The translations under genes and the position numbers were made by a program. From Strobilurus pachycystidiatus (Eukaryota; Basidiomycota; Agaricomycetes; Agaricales; Physalacriaceae), in NCBI GenBank assembly GCA_019915135.1, contig JAHLMK010000014.1, positions 1,364,001 through 1,428,000 on the forward strand: a DNA stretch of 64,000 bases, written 5' to 3'. Numbering within the stretch: the first letter of the stretch is position 1; each line of letters starts with the position of its first letter. The notes under the pieces were generated by a model. The model did not search any database, was not told the origin of the DNA, and saw only the letters and a program-made list of their open reading frames with translations. Of the stretch, positions 1-13,429 are shown piece by piece.

Positions 1-68
1 CGATCATATCTGCATCCGTCCTATCCTTAGCATGAGACACGTTGAAGTCGATGTGAATAAAGTTGAGC

Positions 69-951
69 TCACGCAGAATCTGCCTCATCCCTTCGTCTCT
101 TGGTCAGATTACTTCTGAAAGTGAGATCCGAGTCCTCTTCTATCATGTCGGTGTTTGGAGCAGACAGAGAGTTTGCGTGACCGACCTTCGTCAGACCACT
201 GGCGCATTCGTTCACGTAAGTCCACCGCAAGTGACTCCCAGCACCTGGGCGACACAGGTGGCAGCTGAGCACCTTTCCCGGCCAGCTCATGGGCACCAAC
301 ATTGCCCTCAATGGAAGAGTGACCCGCGACGTACGACATCGAAATGCGAACTCTCTTGCGAAGGAAGGCGTTTTCCATTAGAGCGTCAATATACTGGAGT
401 ATAGGGCGAAACTTCTGTTTGTACGTCTCCCAGCGGCCGTGCTTCTTGTGAAACGGATAGAAGAAGCAAATATCTTGGTGAACTGAATCAAAATCCTAGT
501 GAAGCAGATGACATCAACGTACGAGTGAGGGTCATGATACTATCCGTCATCAACAGGAAGGTCGCGTTCTGTTCAATTCCTTTGCAATCATCGTCTGCAT
601 TAATTTGTTCCAAGAATGAAACGACGGCCTGGGGATATCAAGCAAACGTTCACCACCGAAGACATTTGAGACGCGATTTCACCTGCAATTCAGAGATGTT
701 GCAGTCCGACCCATCGGGACATCTCAGAGACAGATTTCTGTAGTGAAAGTCAATGGTGCTCGTAAAGTAAAGCAAACAACGTCGGGCAGCGCAAGTTTAT
801 TGACGAAGACTTGCCTCGAATCATTCGGTCCCCACCAGACGCCACTGCCAGCAAGAGGTTCTTGTCCAGTCCGCTTTTTAATCTTTTTGCAGCTTCCGTC
901 GATGTATATCTCGATGCATTGTCCAGAAACCACATGTGGGTGGTGGTTCAT
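69..951 (-). pseudogene. Decayed RNase H domain of a retroelement
   Basis: Fragments on the minus strand read as the two ends of an RNase H1-type domain. The upstream end (about 720-950) contains IYIDGSC followed by AGSGVWWGPNDS, matching the first catalytic Asp strand. The downstream end (about 110-380) contains SYVAGHSSIEGNVGAHELA, matching the last catalytic motif (H..x..GNE.AD.LA). The middle is interrupted by frame changes and stops. Retroelements often carry such a domain next to reverse transcriptase, but none is visible here. This is a relic; the residues are diverged (GNVGAH in place of GNE.AD), and no product is expected. Confidence 0.6.
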
Positions 952-3053
952 GTTCTAGGCGAATTTTGTGCACGTGATCCCAAAATTTCCTAATGGTATA
1001 CTGCAGCCGATCATTAGACGATCAGGGTCGTTTGGCATTCTTACCGTTTACGACGACTACATACTGAGAACAACTCACCTCGACCAATCGTCTAAGCTCT
1101 TGGCCTGCTCTGGCACTGCTCACTCTTGCGAAAGACTGCTTCGAAGTATAATACTAGGAAGTCAAGAATCGAATCGGAAACTAGTGTTGGCCAACAGTCT
1201 TCGCAATCTTCTGCAGGCATAGATTACTTGGCCCATGGCCATGATCCTATGAGAGCCTCTTGGTTTACTGCTTTACGCCCAGCTCAATAGCACAACTTCG
1301 AAGATCACTGAATCGGCAGTTCACAGGTAAACAGCCGTTTTTCTCCACAGATCCGAGTAGGGGAGAAACGGTTCTGAGGGCACTGGGGATATTGGATTGG
1401 TCGAAGCCTATTCAGGCTCTAACCAGAGTGATCAATTGCCTTCTAGGAGACGCGTCCCATGTCCCAATATCGCGTACCCCGTTGCTTCTGCATACGATGT
1501 ATCAAGCAGAAGATCGTTTCCAGGGGCTCCTTCTTTACTACGCTTATCACAAGTAACAAGTTGCGTCTTGATCCATGATTCAATCAAAACTTCCCGTGCT
1601 CACCTTCCTGAGTCCATCGTACTAGTAGCGTAGGAGCCATCATTGTAGATGCGCGTCCCTTTGTCTCAGATTCCTTGCGCCATCGTGTCAGATGTCTCAT
1701 GTCTCAACCCATGATTCAAGCGCTAGCTACTCTTCGCCGGTAAGGCTCACAAGCTTCTCATTGCCACTGCCGTAACTGTGTGCTCGGAACCGAACGAAAG
1801 ACATTCGTTCGGGTGCACCGGGAGTCTGAAACTGACTGCCTCGAAGGGCTGGTTTCACCCAATGAATTGAGACGCCTCCTGATGGGGCTCTCGTCTAATT
1901 GCTCTCGATGGATGTCGTACCTTTGTGGGAAGAAGATGGGAAGTCCCGGATGTTGATTTGCAATCTGTAGGGTATGTGCTCCTCATCATCTTTGATCATC
2001 GCGATAGTGCTACGAAATCACGATCAGATACTCGCGTTCATGGCTTCGGTTCCTCATATAGCTGTGAGAGTCTGTGTTCTCACTCCATGATTCCCAGCAA
2101 GTTGGTAGTAGACACGCACTTTGGGCGTCGCGACTTGGTCGCGACTCTTTGAGCCCTAGCCATCCTCAAATCATTGCATCTGTACAGATTACAGTGAAAA
2201 GGATCATAATTCGGACGGTGTTCATGATTTGTAGTGCCGCCCCAAAAACTTGATCGATGAGGAGTTAGTTTCGCTACAGTTACCTGACGCCAATTTTCCG
2301 CTAGGTCCAGTCCGTATTGCTCGCCGGGGTTTCTCTTTTTCTGGTGTTACGTGTGTGGCGTACAGGACTATCAAAGAGTGAATGGTGTTAGCCCTTGCGG
2401 CGCCTGCCTCCTCGGACATCCTCTCGAAAAGGTTGATTGATTGTCGTGCTTTCACTGTTACTGATGATAGGAGTGGTTGCGTCCTCCACCATCCAATGAA
2501 TCCTGTCCATCACACTGTCAAGACAGATTTAAACGAAGGTTAATCAAGGGATCGAATCAATTAGTACCGACTGGGGCAGACTTTCTCCGCTGCTACCGAT
2601 CACAAATTGTCAATAATCACACCCCTTCATTGACTCCAGTACTGTTCCATAGATTGCTCCACCTCTCTGTCGGCTACTCACTGGCGTGCAAGTTCGTGGC
2701 GTATTCCATTTGATAGCGGTGCTTGGCATAAGGCAACGACGCCGCGCTAGTACCTTACCCCGGTGAATACACGGTGAGTTAATCACTAGCAGGGTTGCAA
2801 ACATGGGCAAGTAGCATTTGAGTAGCCTCAATGATCCTGGTAGCGACGTACTGAAAGTAACTGATGCGTATGCGACATTGCGACCTCATCAAAAGAAGCG
2901 TCATTTGCCGAGTCAGCCGATACTCTCGTCAGCCTGTTCAGTCATTGATCCGCCGTGTGGGAGCACGGGCCGATTCCCGATCCTGATAGATTTACTCGCT
3001 CCTTTTCGGGCCCAGCACTTCTCTCTTACAGCAATCACCATCAATTCTGTTCG
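952..3053. other. Gene-free stretch, probably decayed repeats
   Basis: No open frame here has recognisable domains, plausible splice structure or sustained length. Short frames on both strands (below about 120 codons) look like chance. The proximity to the RNase H relic suggests old transposon debris, but I could not match any segment to a family. The last few hundred bases presumably contain the promoter of the zinc-cluster gene. Confidence 0.4.
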
Positions 3054-5859
3054 ATGTCGTCCGGCGAGGACAGCGCGACAGAGCAGCTCCAGCCGCGTAC
3101 CGGCTGGAAAAAGAGGCGGCTGCAAGGTGCCTGCGTACGTGACGCTCACTCCGACATCGTCTTCGCCTAGCACTAAGAAATAATTCAATAGGATGGCTGT
3201 CGGCGAAAGAAGAGTACGTACATCTCCCCAATAATCTCGCCTTTCTCTGACTTGCATTCTCAGTAAAATGTGCGCGTCTTCCAACTGTTTATATATGGTT
3301 TTGACCGTGTTTCAGGTGATAGCAGCAACATGCCCGATGGCCAGTGCACCAACTGTCGCTCGTTTGGCTCGCCTTGCACGCATATCGAACCGCCAAAGGT
3401 GCGATGACTCAAGCCGCTATTTGCAGAACTAATTTTTCATCGCAGAAACGTGGTCCGAAGAGCAAGTGCGTCCACATTGTTCCTGTCCTGATCGTCGTTA
3501 ATCAAACGCTAATCAGCTATGTCACGAAACTCGAACGACGACTTTTGCAGCTCGAGCAGACTCTCAAGCAGGTGCGCGACACATGCATCTTCCAGCTTCC
3601 ATGTCGTGATGACCGCGGCTACAGTATCAAGACGGGGATGTGGACAACGATGCAGAGTCCCCACATTCAGGATCCCTTCCCCCAGAGGAGGAAGCACGGA
3701 AGGAATCAGACACGAGCTTTATCGGTGTCATGGAGTCCATCACAAAGCTCTCTCTGCATGGCATCGACGGTCGCTACTTTGGCCCCGCAAGCAATCTATC
3801 ATTCATGAATCAAGCATTCCTCAAAGTACACGGGCGCGAACCTGGACCCGGCTTTTCGGTAAAGAAAGAGCATTGGCGGAACTGGCTTTTGCATCCGGTA
3901 AGTTACTGTTCTGCCAAACCCACCATCGTCTCACCCTGGGTGTGCTTCTCCATAGTGGGAGGAAGAGACGGCACTTACCCAGCCTGCCCTAGTGTTTCCC
4001 CCGCCTGATCTCCTTGTCTCGCTAATTTCCTTATATTTTTCACACTCCCATCCGTATCTCCCTCTATTCCATCAACCATCTTTCCGCAGAGCCGTCGTCA
4101 CAGGATTGCACCTACATGATGCGCGATTCGGTGGCGTCCTCTTGTTGGTATGCGCTATAAGCGCTCGCTCATCAAATGACCCTCGTGTCTTTTTGGATGG
4201 TGAATCCGAACATTCCAGCGGCTGGAAGTGGTTCAATCAAGTGCGCGTTATGCCGCGCGGGCTGTTCGAGGCTCCTAGTCTATATGACCTCCAGCACTGC
4301 TCCGTGAGTCGTTGTCTCTCATTGTCTCGCACGATCTCATTGACTGCGTTAGCTATCTGCTGAATTTCTGTTGGGGACATCTTCTCCGCAATCGAGCTGG
4401 ACGCTGATCGGCATGGGCATACGTTATGCAATCGAGATGGGCGTGCATAGACATCGACCTGGACCACCGTCTGCCGAAACCGAACTCAAGAAACGAGCTT
4501 TCTGGAGCCTGATCCTGATGGATCGACACCTCGGATTTTATCACGGTCGACCGTCCGCGTTGCACTTCGAAGAGTGAGTGCGAATCCTAGCTTTCTTCCC
4601 GCATCTTATTTTTCTGCAGCTTTGATATCGAATTACCAATCGCATGTGATGATGAGTACTGGGACACCTTCGAGCAGCCAGAGGGCAAGCCATCCACGAT
4701 CGACTACTTTGTGTGCCATCTCAAGCTGTGTCAGATCATGTCCTTTGCTCTACGCACCCTATATTCTATCAGGCGGCGGAAGGACCAAAACGGGGTCGAC
4801 ATGCTAACCGAGCTGGATTCTCTTCTGAACAATTGGTTTGGAAAAATTCCTGATCATCGTAGGTCCTGTTTGCGCGCGTGAAACCTGATACTCATCTAGC
4901 TTGACAGTGGTTTGGGACCCTCAGCGCGAGCCCGTGCTCTTCTTTGATCAATCCGCGGTGCTGCACGCTGTGTGGTACAACGTCCAGATTCAAATTCACC
5001 GTCCCTTCATCGTTCCCAAGGGCACTCCTATCAGCGGATCGTCCATGGCAATCTGTAGGAGTGCAGGCCGGAGTTGTGCGCGGGTGCTTGATGCGCAGAG
5101 GGAGAAGGGACGGTTGATGATGTTTGGCTTTACTGTAAGCGCCCTCATTCCCGTGTACGCGTTATCCTCACAGACCGTTGAGATGCAGATGTCGGCGTTC
5201 GCCGCTGGAATTGTACTCGCATTGAATGTGTGGCAGAACAAGAAGGAGGGATGGTCGTTCGATAAGGAGTTGGAGGATATCGACCGATGTCTAAGGGTGC
5301 TGCAGGCAACGGAACGGAGGTTAGTGAACTGTCCGACACGGTTCTCACGAGCCTAAGCGCTAATCATTTTGACAGGTGGAACATCTCGGGACGATTGATG
5401 TATGTGGCACTTCTCCTGCATGCGATCCGTCAGTCGACACAATCATAGTGATATTCTACGGACCCTTGTGAGCGAGGTGGACGCGTCCACGAACCCCATC
5501 CGGCCTCCGCAGGACGAGATGTCGTTTGCTCTGTCTGGGGGCCATCATGGGCAATACCACGCTGCGGGAGAAGCATTAATGGGACAGCAGCCGTACGACC
5601 CCGCATCATTTGGATTCTGGACACCACACCATGGCGATCATGGGCATCAACACCCTGAGAGCGTACCTGCAGTCTATCCGCATCCAGCTTCTGAGCGCAT
5701 GGACGTGGCGACGATCAAGGAGGGCTCGATGAATGTTTGGTCGAATACGCCCATGGGGTTCAAGTGTGTTCTCCTTTCTGACAATCTGGATGTTTTCTGA
5801 CTCGGTTCTGCAGCTGGGCGGATTGGGACGCATACGTTTCAGCGATGTCGTCGCAATGA
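3054..5859 (+). CDS. Zn2Cys6 fungal-specific transcription factor (PriB/xylanolytic-activator type)
   Basis: Nuclear DNA-binding regulator of the Gal4-type zinc-cluster class. Splicing three short exons rebuilds the binuclear cluster: GAC, then DGCRRKKIKC, then DSSNMPDGQCTNC and SFGSPCTH, giving the six cysteines. A basic linker (KRGPKS) and a coiled coil (YVTKLERRLLQLEQTLKQ) follow, as expected for dimerisation. From about 3,958 the fungal_trans middle-homology domain is clear: FHQPSFRRAVV, then MGIRYAIEMGVHRHR, KKRAFWSLILMDRHL, GRPSALHFEE and DFDIELPIACDDEYWD. At least nine introns are inferred. The ATG at 3054 is the first one in frame with the cluster, and the last exon ends WADWDAYVSAMSSQ at the TGA at 5857. 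Related genes in mushrooms are annotated as PriB. Target genes cannot be told from sequence. Confidence 0.9.
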
Positions 5860-6129
5860 GTCTGTTTTTATTCGAGAAGAAATGGTTATCTGTATTACAA
5901 CGCCTTTAATTGTAAGTTATTACTGTAAACACGAACATCTTCATTCGCATCATTTGTGTCGTGGCTTCATCAGAGAGTGCCCGTTACAGTACTTACCCTG
6001 ATTCGCAAGACAAGCAAATACATTCAAGGACGAGGGCTCTTTCAGTCGGCAATTTTCAGGTAAGTACAAAATGTTTATTCATGCTATACATCCTTTCAGA
6101 CGAGCAGACTGATCATCCCGATAACGGGC

Positions 6130-9100
6130 TTATGCTGACCTGTGGCGCGATGTTCTGGTGTTCTTCTTTCCTGTGTGGCGTCGAGGTCTCCCTGACGCCG
6201 CGCTAGCTTGTCCGGTTCGAGGACGTTTGGACTGTACAGTCTTTCCTGCACCACCCTTGCCCGACTTGCGCTTTCTTGTCAAGGGTTTCACCTCCTTTTC
6301 TCCGTCATCATCTCCCTCTTCTTTTCCAAAGTCTTCCGCCTTGATGGCCTTCAGGGTAGGCGCATTATCTGCTATCCTGAAGAAGAAAGCACTGAGCGAC
6401 GAGTAGAAGGTTTGACGGAAAGATTTAGAATCCCATCGAGTCAACGTTGGATCTTCAACGTGCAGCGGCGTTTGAGTCTCGATCTCCTTGTAATGGTCGC
6501 CGAGCTCCTTCAGAACGGCGAATCCGTCCGCGACAACGTCACCTTCTACAGCTATGTTGTAGATTTCGTGAATGGCGGTGCTGACTTGATTGAAGAATCC
6601 TCGCCCTTTCAGCAGGTTGTCTCGTCTAGCTGAACTTTTGATCGTCCCATCGAAAATCATGTCCGTGTAGCCCTGGAGGCGTTTGCGAATATCCACGGTA
6701 TCCTCAGGAAGAAGGAGCGGACTAGCGGGAACATGCTTGACAAGGAACCACACATAGGCCCAAGCAACAGACTCGACGTCGTGGAGGAAGTTGTATCGGA
6801 ACCACTTGGCGCTAGGTTCCTCCCAATAGCCATTTTCTGATTCGTCCTCGCTGAGCTCTTTATCGTCTGCAGCAGCATCCTCCCCAGTACGTTCGGGCTC
6901 ATGGTACGAGTCGCCATCATCCTCGTTCATGTTGCGGGCGCTCAGTTCGTCCGCTTGAGACGATCTACTCGACGACGAAGTCTCATCGCCATTGAGCCAT
7001 TCCTGTGGCAGAGGTGTTGGGCTCTCGGGATCGCCTTCCTGAGTATCTCTCGGCTCGCATGGTTTGAGGCGGTTTCGAAAAGCCGCATGGGCGCCATCCG
7101 ACGTGCCGTTTGAGCTGATGCTTTTGCCCTCGTCCCCGGATTCGTGATGTTCGTCCATGTCTTCTTGAGCGTCTCCGGAGTTTGTGGGCGCTCTACCGAA
7201 CCGAGCAAGTAGGCTCGCTTCAAAGCTCAGCGCATCATCGATCACGTTTCGGTCTGCATTATCCCCAAGGTAAATCTTTGGAGTGAACAGGTGACCCAGT
7301 CGCAGATACTCGGCGGCCATGAAGTCCGGGGTTCCCTGAATGAATCAGTTATCGGAATGCGCAAATAAATGAAGCCATATAAGCGCACTGTTATTGGAGA
7401 ATTTCCATGACTTGAGGGAAGTATGTAACGTCTCGCATACTCAAGATCCGAGATCTTGATCTGAATGGGACCACCCGACGTAGGCAGATGAAGCAGACAA
7501 TTTCCCGGGCTAATGTCGCGATGAACAAAGCCTGCTAGGCGCAGAAAGTTGAGGCCTACGAGTATATGGTTGTTGAGAAAGCGCCCCGATAATTCAAAAG
7601 GACACTACCTACCTTCCACGAGCTGTCCCAAAGCAGTGGCGAGCGTGTTATACTGGGGAAGATCATAGAGTGTCTGGCAATGCTCGGCAAAAACAATGCG
7701 CCGGTGGGTACGAGGTTTGTGCTCGTATCTTGGGAGCGCTTGGGAGACTTGGGAGATGTACGTGCTAGGCTCACTGCGTGAAGTACCAGATTTAGAGCGC
7801 ATCGAGCCTTGGACAGTTGGTCTTCGGGCAACAGGGCGCTGCCGAAGACCCGTGTAGTCAAAATCCACGTATTCCTGCGGGATGTCGTGCCCCAAATCTC
7901 CAAGAGAAGCTTCTGCCACAATGGTCATGAAGTATCTTGTGGCCTCGGCCGCCAATGCACCATCGATGGAGGGGCAATCAATCTCTGCTGCCTCACCTGC
8001 GTCGCGCTTGGCATCTAGCTCCCCAAGTGCTGTGTATATCTGAGTCTGGATTTCCGTCTCGGATGGTGCATCAGACAACAACCAGACATCCTTGAGCACC
8101 ATTTCTGGGCCATAAGGTATCCTGCGAGTGCGGCAAGATCGAGTCTCTCTGACAGTCCAGACACGAGTTGCCCGATTGACTATATCCAGTGATCGCGACT
8201 CGTCGAGGATCTTGACCTTTTGATACCACTCTCCGTTGACCTCGAGTTGGTACTGGATGTTGTCGTCGTCGTCACGTACGCGCTTGACGGTAGGATCAAA
8301 ACCAAGATGGCGTGTGTCGGCAAAGGTGATGAATATGATGAAACGTATGAAGGCTTCGGGTTCCTGAGTAAAAGGCATGAGACAATGTTCGCCGTGTTCA
8401 ATTCGATGGAGCTTACGGTGTGGTAGTTGACTCTCTCTGTGACGACAATGACCGAGCGAGAAAAGTACCAGAAACGCATCATGCAATCTTCAATCGTCAA
8501 CCCATAGGTGTGTGTCCTGCATGGATCGTTGTACATGATGTGGCTTGAGGCGCCCACCACTTTTCTTTCATTCTAGGACAATCGGAGTAAGTGGTTTATG
8601 TCATTGTGATTTCTAGCCACGTACATCTGCTCTGTCCTCCACATCGTCCTGGAGTTTGGCTTCGAGGACAAGCGCTACATCCGCATTATCCATGCTGTCG
8701 ACGTCTTCTCCGTTGCCCTTGAAGCCATAGATTGGCGGTGTCGATGAAGTGACAAGGACAGAGCGTCCGTCGGTCGCCATCGAGCCACCATCAACCTCGG
8801 AATGCATGGCGCAATTGGCTTCGCAGCGAAGCTTCGTTGTTTGTTCACCCAGAACATCGCGTTGCTGCGACTTGGAGCATATGTAGTAAATTTTGTCGCC
8901 AATGTCCTCAAGTCCTTTGAAGGTGTCGTTCTCGTTCACATTCGGGAGCTTCTTGGTTGCCGTCCAGCCTGTCGAAGGTGCCCAGTCCTTGCTTTTTGTC
9001 AAAGCTGTCAAAACATCCTGAACGAGGGCATCACTGGGCTCGCCGTTGACATCGACAAGGGCATCTAGGTGGGTGTAGCGTCGAAAGAATTCCTCCAATG

Positions 9101-9266
9101 AAATTTCAATCGTATGAGGGCCCGACGATTCAATGAGATCCAAGCGTTGCTCATGCAGTGGTAGCTTGGCAGAGCCACGCTGGTGTAACCTGGAGCTCTT
9201 CCTCGGTGTGATCCCATTGGGGAGGGTGCGGAAACGTCTGGGGTTCGTGGAGGCTATGGGTGGCAT
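6130..9266 (-). CDS. FunK1-type fungal protein kinase (FunK1-1)
   Basis: Member of the large basidiomycete FunK1 protein kinase family (Pkinase_fungal). The N-terminal exon starts at the ATG at 9266 (MPPIASTNPRRFRTL); an upstream extension has only a TTG. The middle exons carry ILDESRSLDIVNRATRVWTV and VLKDVWL. The catalytic part is spliced: GLNFLRLAGFVHRDISPGNC (HRD Asp codon at 7515-7517), then KISDLEYARR (metal-binding Asp), then GTPDFMAAEYL across an intron near 7,318-7,370. The C-terminal exon has an acidic insert, the family motif WFRYNFLHDVESVAWAYVWF and a basic tail with likely nuclear localisation (TRKRKSGKGG, KRPRTG). All catalytic motifs are intact, unlike in FunK1-4. It is the leftmost member of a head-to-tail array and groups with FunK1-3 by its C-terminal tail and by the N-terminal LRCEANCAM motif. 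Confidence 0.88.
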
Positions 9267-9469
9267 GGCGGGTGGTATGATGGTAGTGTTGAAGTTATGA
9301 TATTGACACGCGTTCAAAGCCCTTTGTTCGATTTTCCTTTGTCAGCCCCTGTTCTTTGTTCACTCAATTTGGTAGCCAATATGTCACGATGTGCTGTTGC
9401 GATTTCAGTGCCTTGTACATGTCTACAATAAATAAATAAGAGTACATTGACAAATAGGTATGGTAGTGG

Positions 9470-12088
9470 TCAGATACGACGACTCCGTGATCTGTCCTTC
9501 GTCAACTTTCTCTTGGAATTTGTGCTCAAATCGTCAGATTTGAGTTTCTTGGCGCTTCGAACCTTCGCCTCATCTGGATCTGGACTGCTCCGTTTAGACG
9601 GCTGTGGATTGAGTTCCTCCGCGCTGAGCATCGGAGACACAGCAACCGCGCTGGGCGGTAGCTTGGACAAGGTGCCATGGAGCGCTTTGAACATGTCTCG
9701 AAACGACTCGGAGAGTTGCTGCGTGAAAAGTGCAGATGACCATCTCATATTGAGACGGTCATCCTCGTCGAGCAGCGGCGACCTTTCAATGTTGGTGTAG
9801 CTGCGCGCCAACGTTTTGAACAGATTCAGGCCTTTCAACAGAAATCGCCCAAGCTCGTGGATTGAGTAGACCTTTTTGATGGTCCTGAGCGCCTTATCGA
9901 AGGAGTCAGCCTCCTCGCGATCAAGATCGCTTATGAAGGCAGTACGCTTCTCGGACCCATGAATGGTACCGGGGAAGAGCTCTCCTGCGAGATAATATAC
10001 CCTTCGGCGACGTTCGAGTTTGGTCTCCTCCAGCATCTCCCTCGGGACGGTGGTGAACATAAACCAGGTGTAGATCCATAGGACAGACTCGATGTCATGG
10101 AGGAAATTGAATCGGAACCAGTGGGTGTGCGAGGGTCGAGAGGCCTCGGAAGGGATATCAGGGAGAAAAAAATACTCCTCGTTTTGGTATTCGACAGCCA
10201 TGAAACCAGGAGTGCCCTTTGATAACATCAGTAATAGCGGCAAAGAAGAGTGGCAGACATACAGTGAGCGGGCTACAGTGTGAGGACTGTTCATCGTAAC
10301 GCTTGGCGTATTCAAGATCTGAAATCTTCGCACGGCGGCTTTGTGCGTGCCACAGGCAATTTCCTGGACTAATATCCCGGTGGACAAACCCTGCCAAACG
10401 CATGTAGTTGAGGCCTACAAAAACAATCAAATGGTGGTCAGTAGTATGATTGGAGGACTTACCCTCAAGAATATGCAGCAGAGCAAGCATCAGATCGTCG
10501 TACGACTTAAGATCGTAAAGTGTTTCACAGCATTCCTTGAAAATGATACGCCGATGGATACGAGACTTGTGCTCAAGGTAGGGGAAGCGGACGCGAGTCG
10601 GCTTTCGGGGAGCTGGATCGGTTGTACCGCGCAAGGATCCGGGAACACTGGCTGACTTGGCGGTGGCCTCGGAATGCGGTGTAAAGAAGAAGCTCTGGTA
10701 GTTGGGTGGGATGTCGGCGATGTCATCCTCGCCGTTGATTTGCACGGCCTTGTCTTCTAGAATTTCCATGAAGTATTTGCGAGCATCCGCCTCATACGAT
10801 GGGACGCCCGCGGGTCCGTCGAAGGTTTCCCCTTTCGCTCGCCTCTCGTCAATGTCACGAAGCGATTCGAATATTCGATTGTAAATGGTGAGCTCGCTGT
10901 CGGCGTCGGTATATAGCCAGACATCCTTGAGCACTAGTTCGGGGCCGAAAGGGTTTTCCGAGGCGTCAAGCTGGCGGACGGTCCAGACACGCGTCGCACG
11001 GCTCACGATGTCCAGTGCGTGTGACTCGTCGAGGACGTTGACGGACTGGTACCAGACTTTATCCACTTTGAATCGGTACTGGAGCTCGCCCTCGACGAGG
11101 ACACGAGCAACGGTCGGGTCGTAGCCGAGTTTGGTAGTAGAGGCAAAGGTGAGGAAGATGAAGAATCGAATGAACTCGCGTGGTTCCTAAAATGGTGGAT
11201 CAGAGAGAAAGTATGAGTATGTATAGTCGAAGTACCTTGTGATAGTCGAACTCTTTGGTGACGGCGATGTGCGACCGAGAAAAGTACCAGAAGCGCATCA
11301 TCATGTCCTCGACAGTTACTCCAAACGTGAACCGGCGACGTGGATCATTGTACAGGAGGTGGCTACTTGCGTTCACGATCTTCTTCTCGTTCTGGCAATG
11401 ATAATATTAGACATGTGTACAAGCCTCCAGTAAAGGGACTCACCGCAGCTCGCTCTGTTAACTTCAATTTGGCCTCGAGAGCAAAAGAAACGTCCGCGTT
11501 ATATCGCTCCGGCGTATCGGTATAGACTGGTTGGACTGTCGGCGTGCGTAGGCTGTATCGGGTTTGTCCTGGTTTCCGAGGGACAGACGACTCGACTATC
11601 AGAGACCGCCCGTCGGTGATCATCGAGCCACCTGGGACTTCGGATTGAGCCATACGACGCGGCTCGCTATAATATCTCGTCGTGCGAGAGCCCAGCTTGC
11701 CATCTTTGTCCCAAGCCACACAGATATCGTGTATGTTCTCGGCAATGTCGGCTAAGCCTGCATATGTTTCGTCCTCGGCGCCATCAATCTTCTGTGTAGC
11801 TACCCAGCCTCCAGCCTTAGTCCATTGCTTGGAGTTGGTGAGCTTGGTGTGGACGTGGGTAACGAGCTGATCGAATTCATCGTCGGAGTCGAGGAGGGGG
11901 GTGTAGAATCGATCGAAAGTGGGAACCTCGAGAGTGCGATCTCTGCAGGCTTCTATGAGCAGTGGGCGCTGATCTTCCAAGCCAAGGTGCGGTCCGCCGC
12001 GAGTCATGAGAGGGGTGAAACGCCGTGGTGTATGAGTGTAGCCCAATTCCGGCGCGGTGCGAGGCAGGAGTAGAGGCTGAGGCGGCAT
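9470..12088 (-). CDS. FunK1-type fungal protein kinase (FunK1-2)
   Basis: Second intact FunK1 kinase, roughly 800 aa from about five exons. It starts at the ATG at 12088 (MPPQPLLLPRTAPELGYTHT). The N-terminal domain contains GGWVATQKIDG and GGSMITDGRSL. The kinase region has VNVLDESHALDIVSRATRVW, ELVLKDVWLY, HKSRIHRRIIFKECCETLYD, then GFVHRDISPGNCLWHAQSRR (HRD Asp at 10374-10376) and KISDLEYAKRY, then GTPGFMAVEYQ after an intron. The C-terminal domain has HWFRFNFLHDIESVLWIYTW and a basic serine-rich tail ending RSRSRRI. Sequence and motif spacing are nearest to FunK1-4. It is about 200 bp upstream of FunK1-1. Its upstream region shares a module with the promoter between FunK1-4 and the F-box gene. 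Confidence 0.9.
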
Positions 12089-12159
12089 AGTTGGTAGGTG
12101 TATGTTGAAAGGGAAACAAAGGAGGGACTGACCTTTTATATGGCAGAAATTCCCCTTTG

Positions 12160-12600
12160 TTCACGTCGACGTGACTGCTATTGCCAAGTTCGGAATGTGT
12201 TTGTTCAAGTTGACAGTGGACACTGTTCGTGTTGCCATCAAACATGTGCTGCGACCCTCACCCGGATCGCATTGCCTCCGACTCCCAGCTGGTACGCGCC
12301 CAACTCACGTAGAAGTTCTCGAAGACCGCTACCTGCCTCAAAACGCGACCTTCCTAATCATTTTATCTCTGGATCTGGATCGCTGACGTACTACTAGTAA
12401 CTCCCAGTCTTTCTCATTGACTAATGGGTAATAACTCCCAAGTTCCCGTCAATCTTTGAGTGTTTGATGTTTTCTCGTCTTACCTTGAATGCCTGCATCA
12501 AATTGAGAACATTCGTCACGGCGGTTGAAAAGAAACTCGAACGAGGTCTCCAACGCGATCATTCGTATTCACACCAATTGTTCACTTTTCCATTCATTTA
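12160..12600 (+). pseudogene. Relic of a lost F-box unit: promoter module and 3' flank only
   Basis: Positions about 12,190-12,270 match the divergent promoter found at 19,790-19,850 and upstream of the second F-box gene at 54,565-54,625, sharing TGTTTGTTCAAGTTGAC and ATCAAACATGTG. Positions 12,519-12,594 match 21,845-21,915, which lies about 630 bp downstream of the F-box stop, sharing CATTCGTATTCACACCAAT with one change. Between the two there is no F-box reading frame. The simplest reading is that an F-box gene once stood here and its body was deleted. The match to the flanks is direct; the deletion is inferred. Confidence 0.5.
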
Positions 12601-12705
12601 TGATCACGATTTCAGTCAGATGCAGATACTGGCTTGTACATAGACAGACGGTTCTCAACATGATGAGAGAACAAATATCGAAACTTTCTACGATCCAAAC
12701 TCGGT

Positions 12706-13425
12706 TTAGCATATATACATACTAATTGATTGCTGAGTTCTAGGACGCCGCCTCCTTGTAGGCTTCTTTGGTGCGATATGGCGAGCTACATCCTTTTCAA
12801 ATGATTTTGCGTTCTGGGTGCCCCTGCGGGGACGCTTGGAAGGCCTTGCACCTCTTCCCGCTTTGCGCTTCTTTGTGACAGGCTCTTCCGACTCGTGCCG
12901 CGCATCCGCAAGCTCTCTTCCAAAGTCCTCGACTGGAACTGCCTTCAAACTGGAAGTCTCGGTTGCTATCTCAAAAAAGCATTTGCTCAGCGATGTGTAG
13001 AATTGTTGCCGACATGAATTCAGGGCCCAGTGTATTAGTGCTGGGTCATCCGCACGAAGTGGATCCTCCAGTTCGACGCTCTGGTAGCAATCGGCAAGCT
13101 TTTGAAGGCGTCCAAACCCTCCGCTACACGATCGCCCGTCGGTACCATGCTGTAGAGCTCGTGAATGGCAGCGCTGACTTCTGTGAATTGTTATCCCATA
13201 AACAGATTGCGATCGTCTGACTCGGTCATGGAGCCATCGAATATTCTGTCCGAAACGTCCGAAAAGCCTCAGATGCGCAGACGGAGGTCTGTATCAGCTT
13301 GTGAAGGTGCTAGACCTTCGGGAATATTTCTCCAGAGGAACCAGGCATAAGCGCGGATGACGGACTCGATATCATGGAGAAAGTTCAACCGGAACCAGTG
13401 TGTGTTTGAAGAGTCACGGTGCCGG
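12706..13425 (-). pseudogene. FunK1-3, 3' part (kinase C-terminal region), disrupted
   Basis: Reads on the minus strand as the C-terminal part of a FunK1 kinase: THWFRLNFLHDIESVIRAYAW, then RIFDGSMTESDD, QFTEVSAAIHELY, FFEIATETSSLKAVPVEDFG and a basic tail (VTKKRKAGRG). It is closest to FunK1-1. Two in-frame stops are visible (TGA at 13269-13271 and TAA at 13191-13193). The homology stops where the LINE begins near 13,430. The HRD and SDLE motifs are absent. The matching N-terminal part lies at 16,319-16,930, beyond the insertion. Confidence 0.8.
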
Positions 13426-13429
13426 AATA

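Noticed and set aside
8613..9317. Start of FunK1-1 at 9317
   Set aside because: The codon at 9317 is TTG; the ATG at 9266 gives the family-like MPPIAS start.
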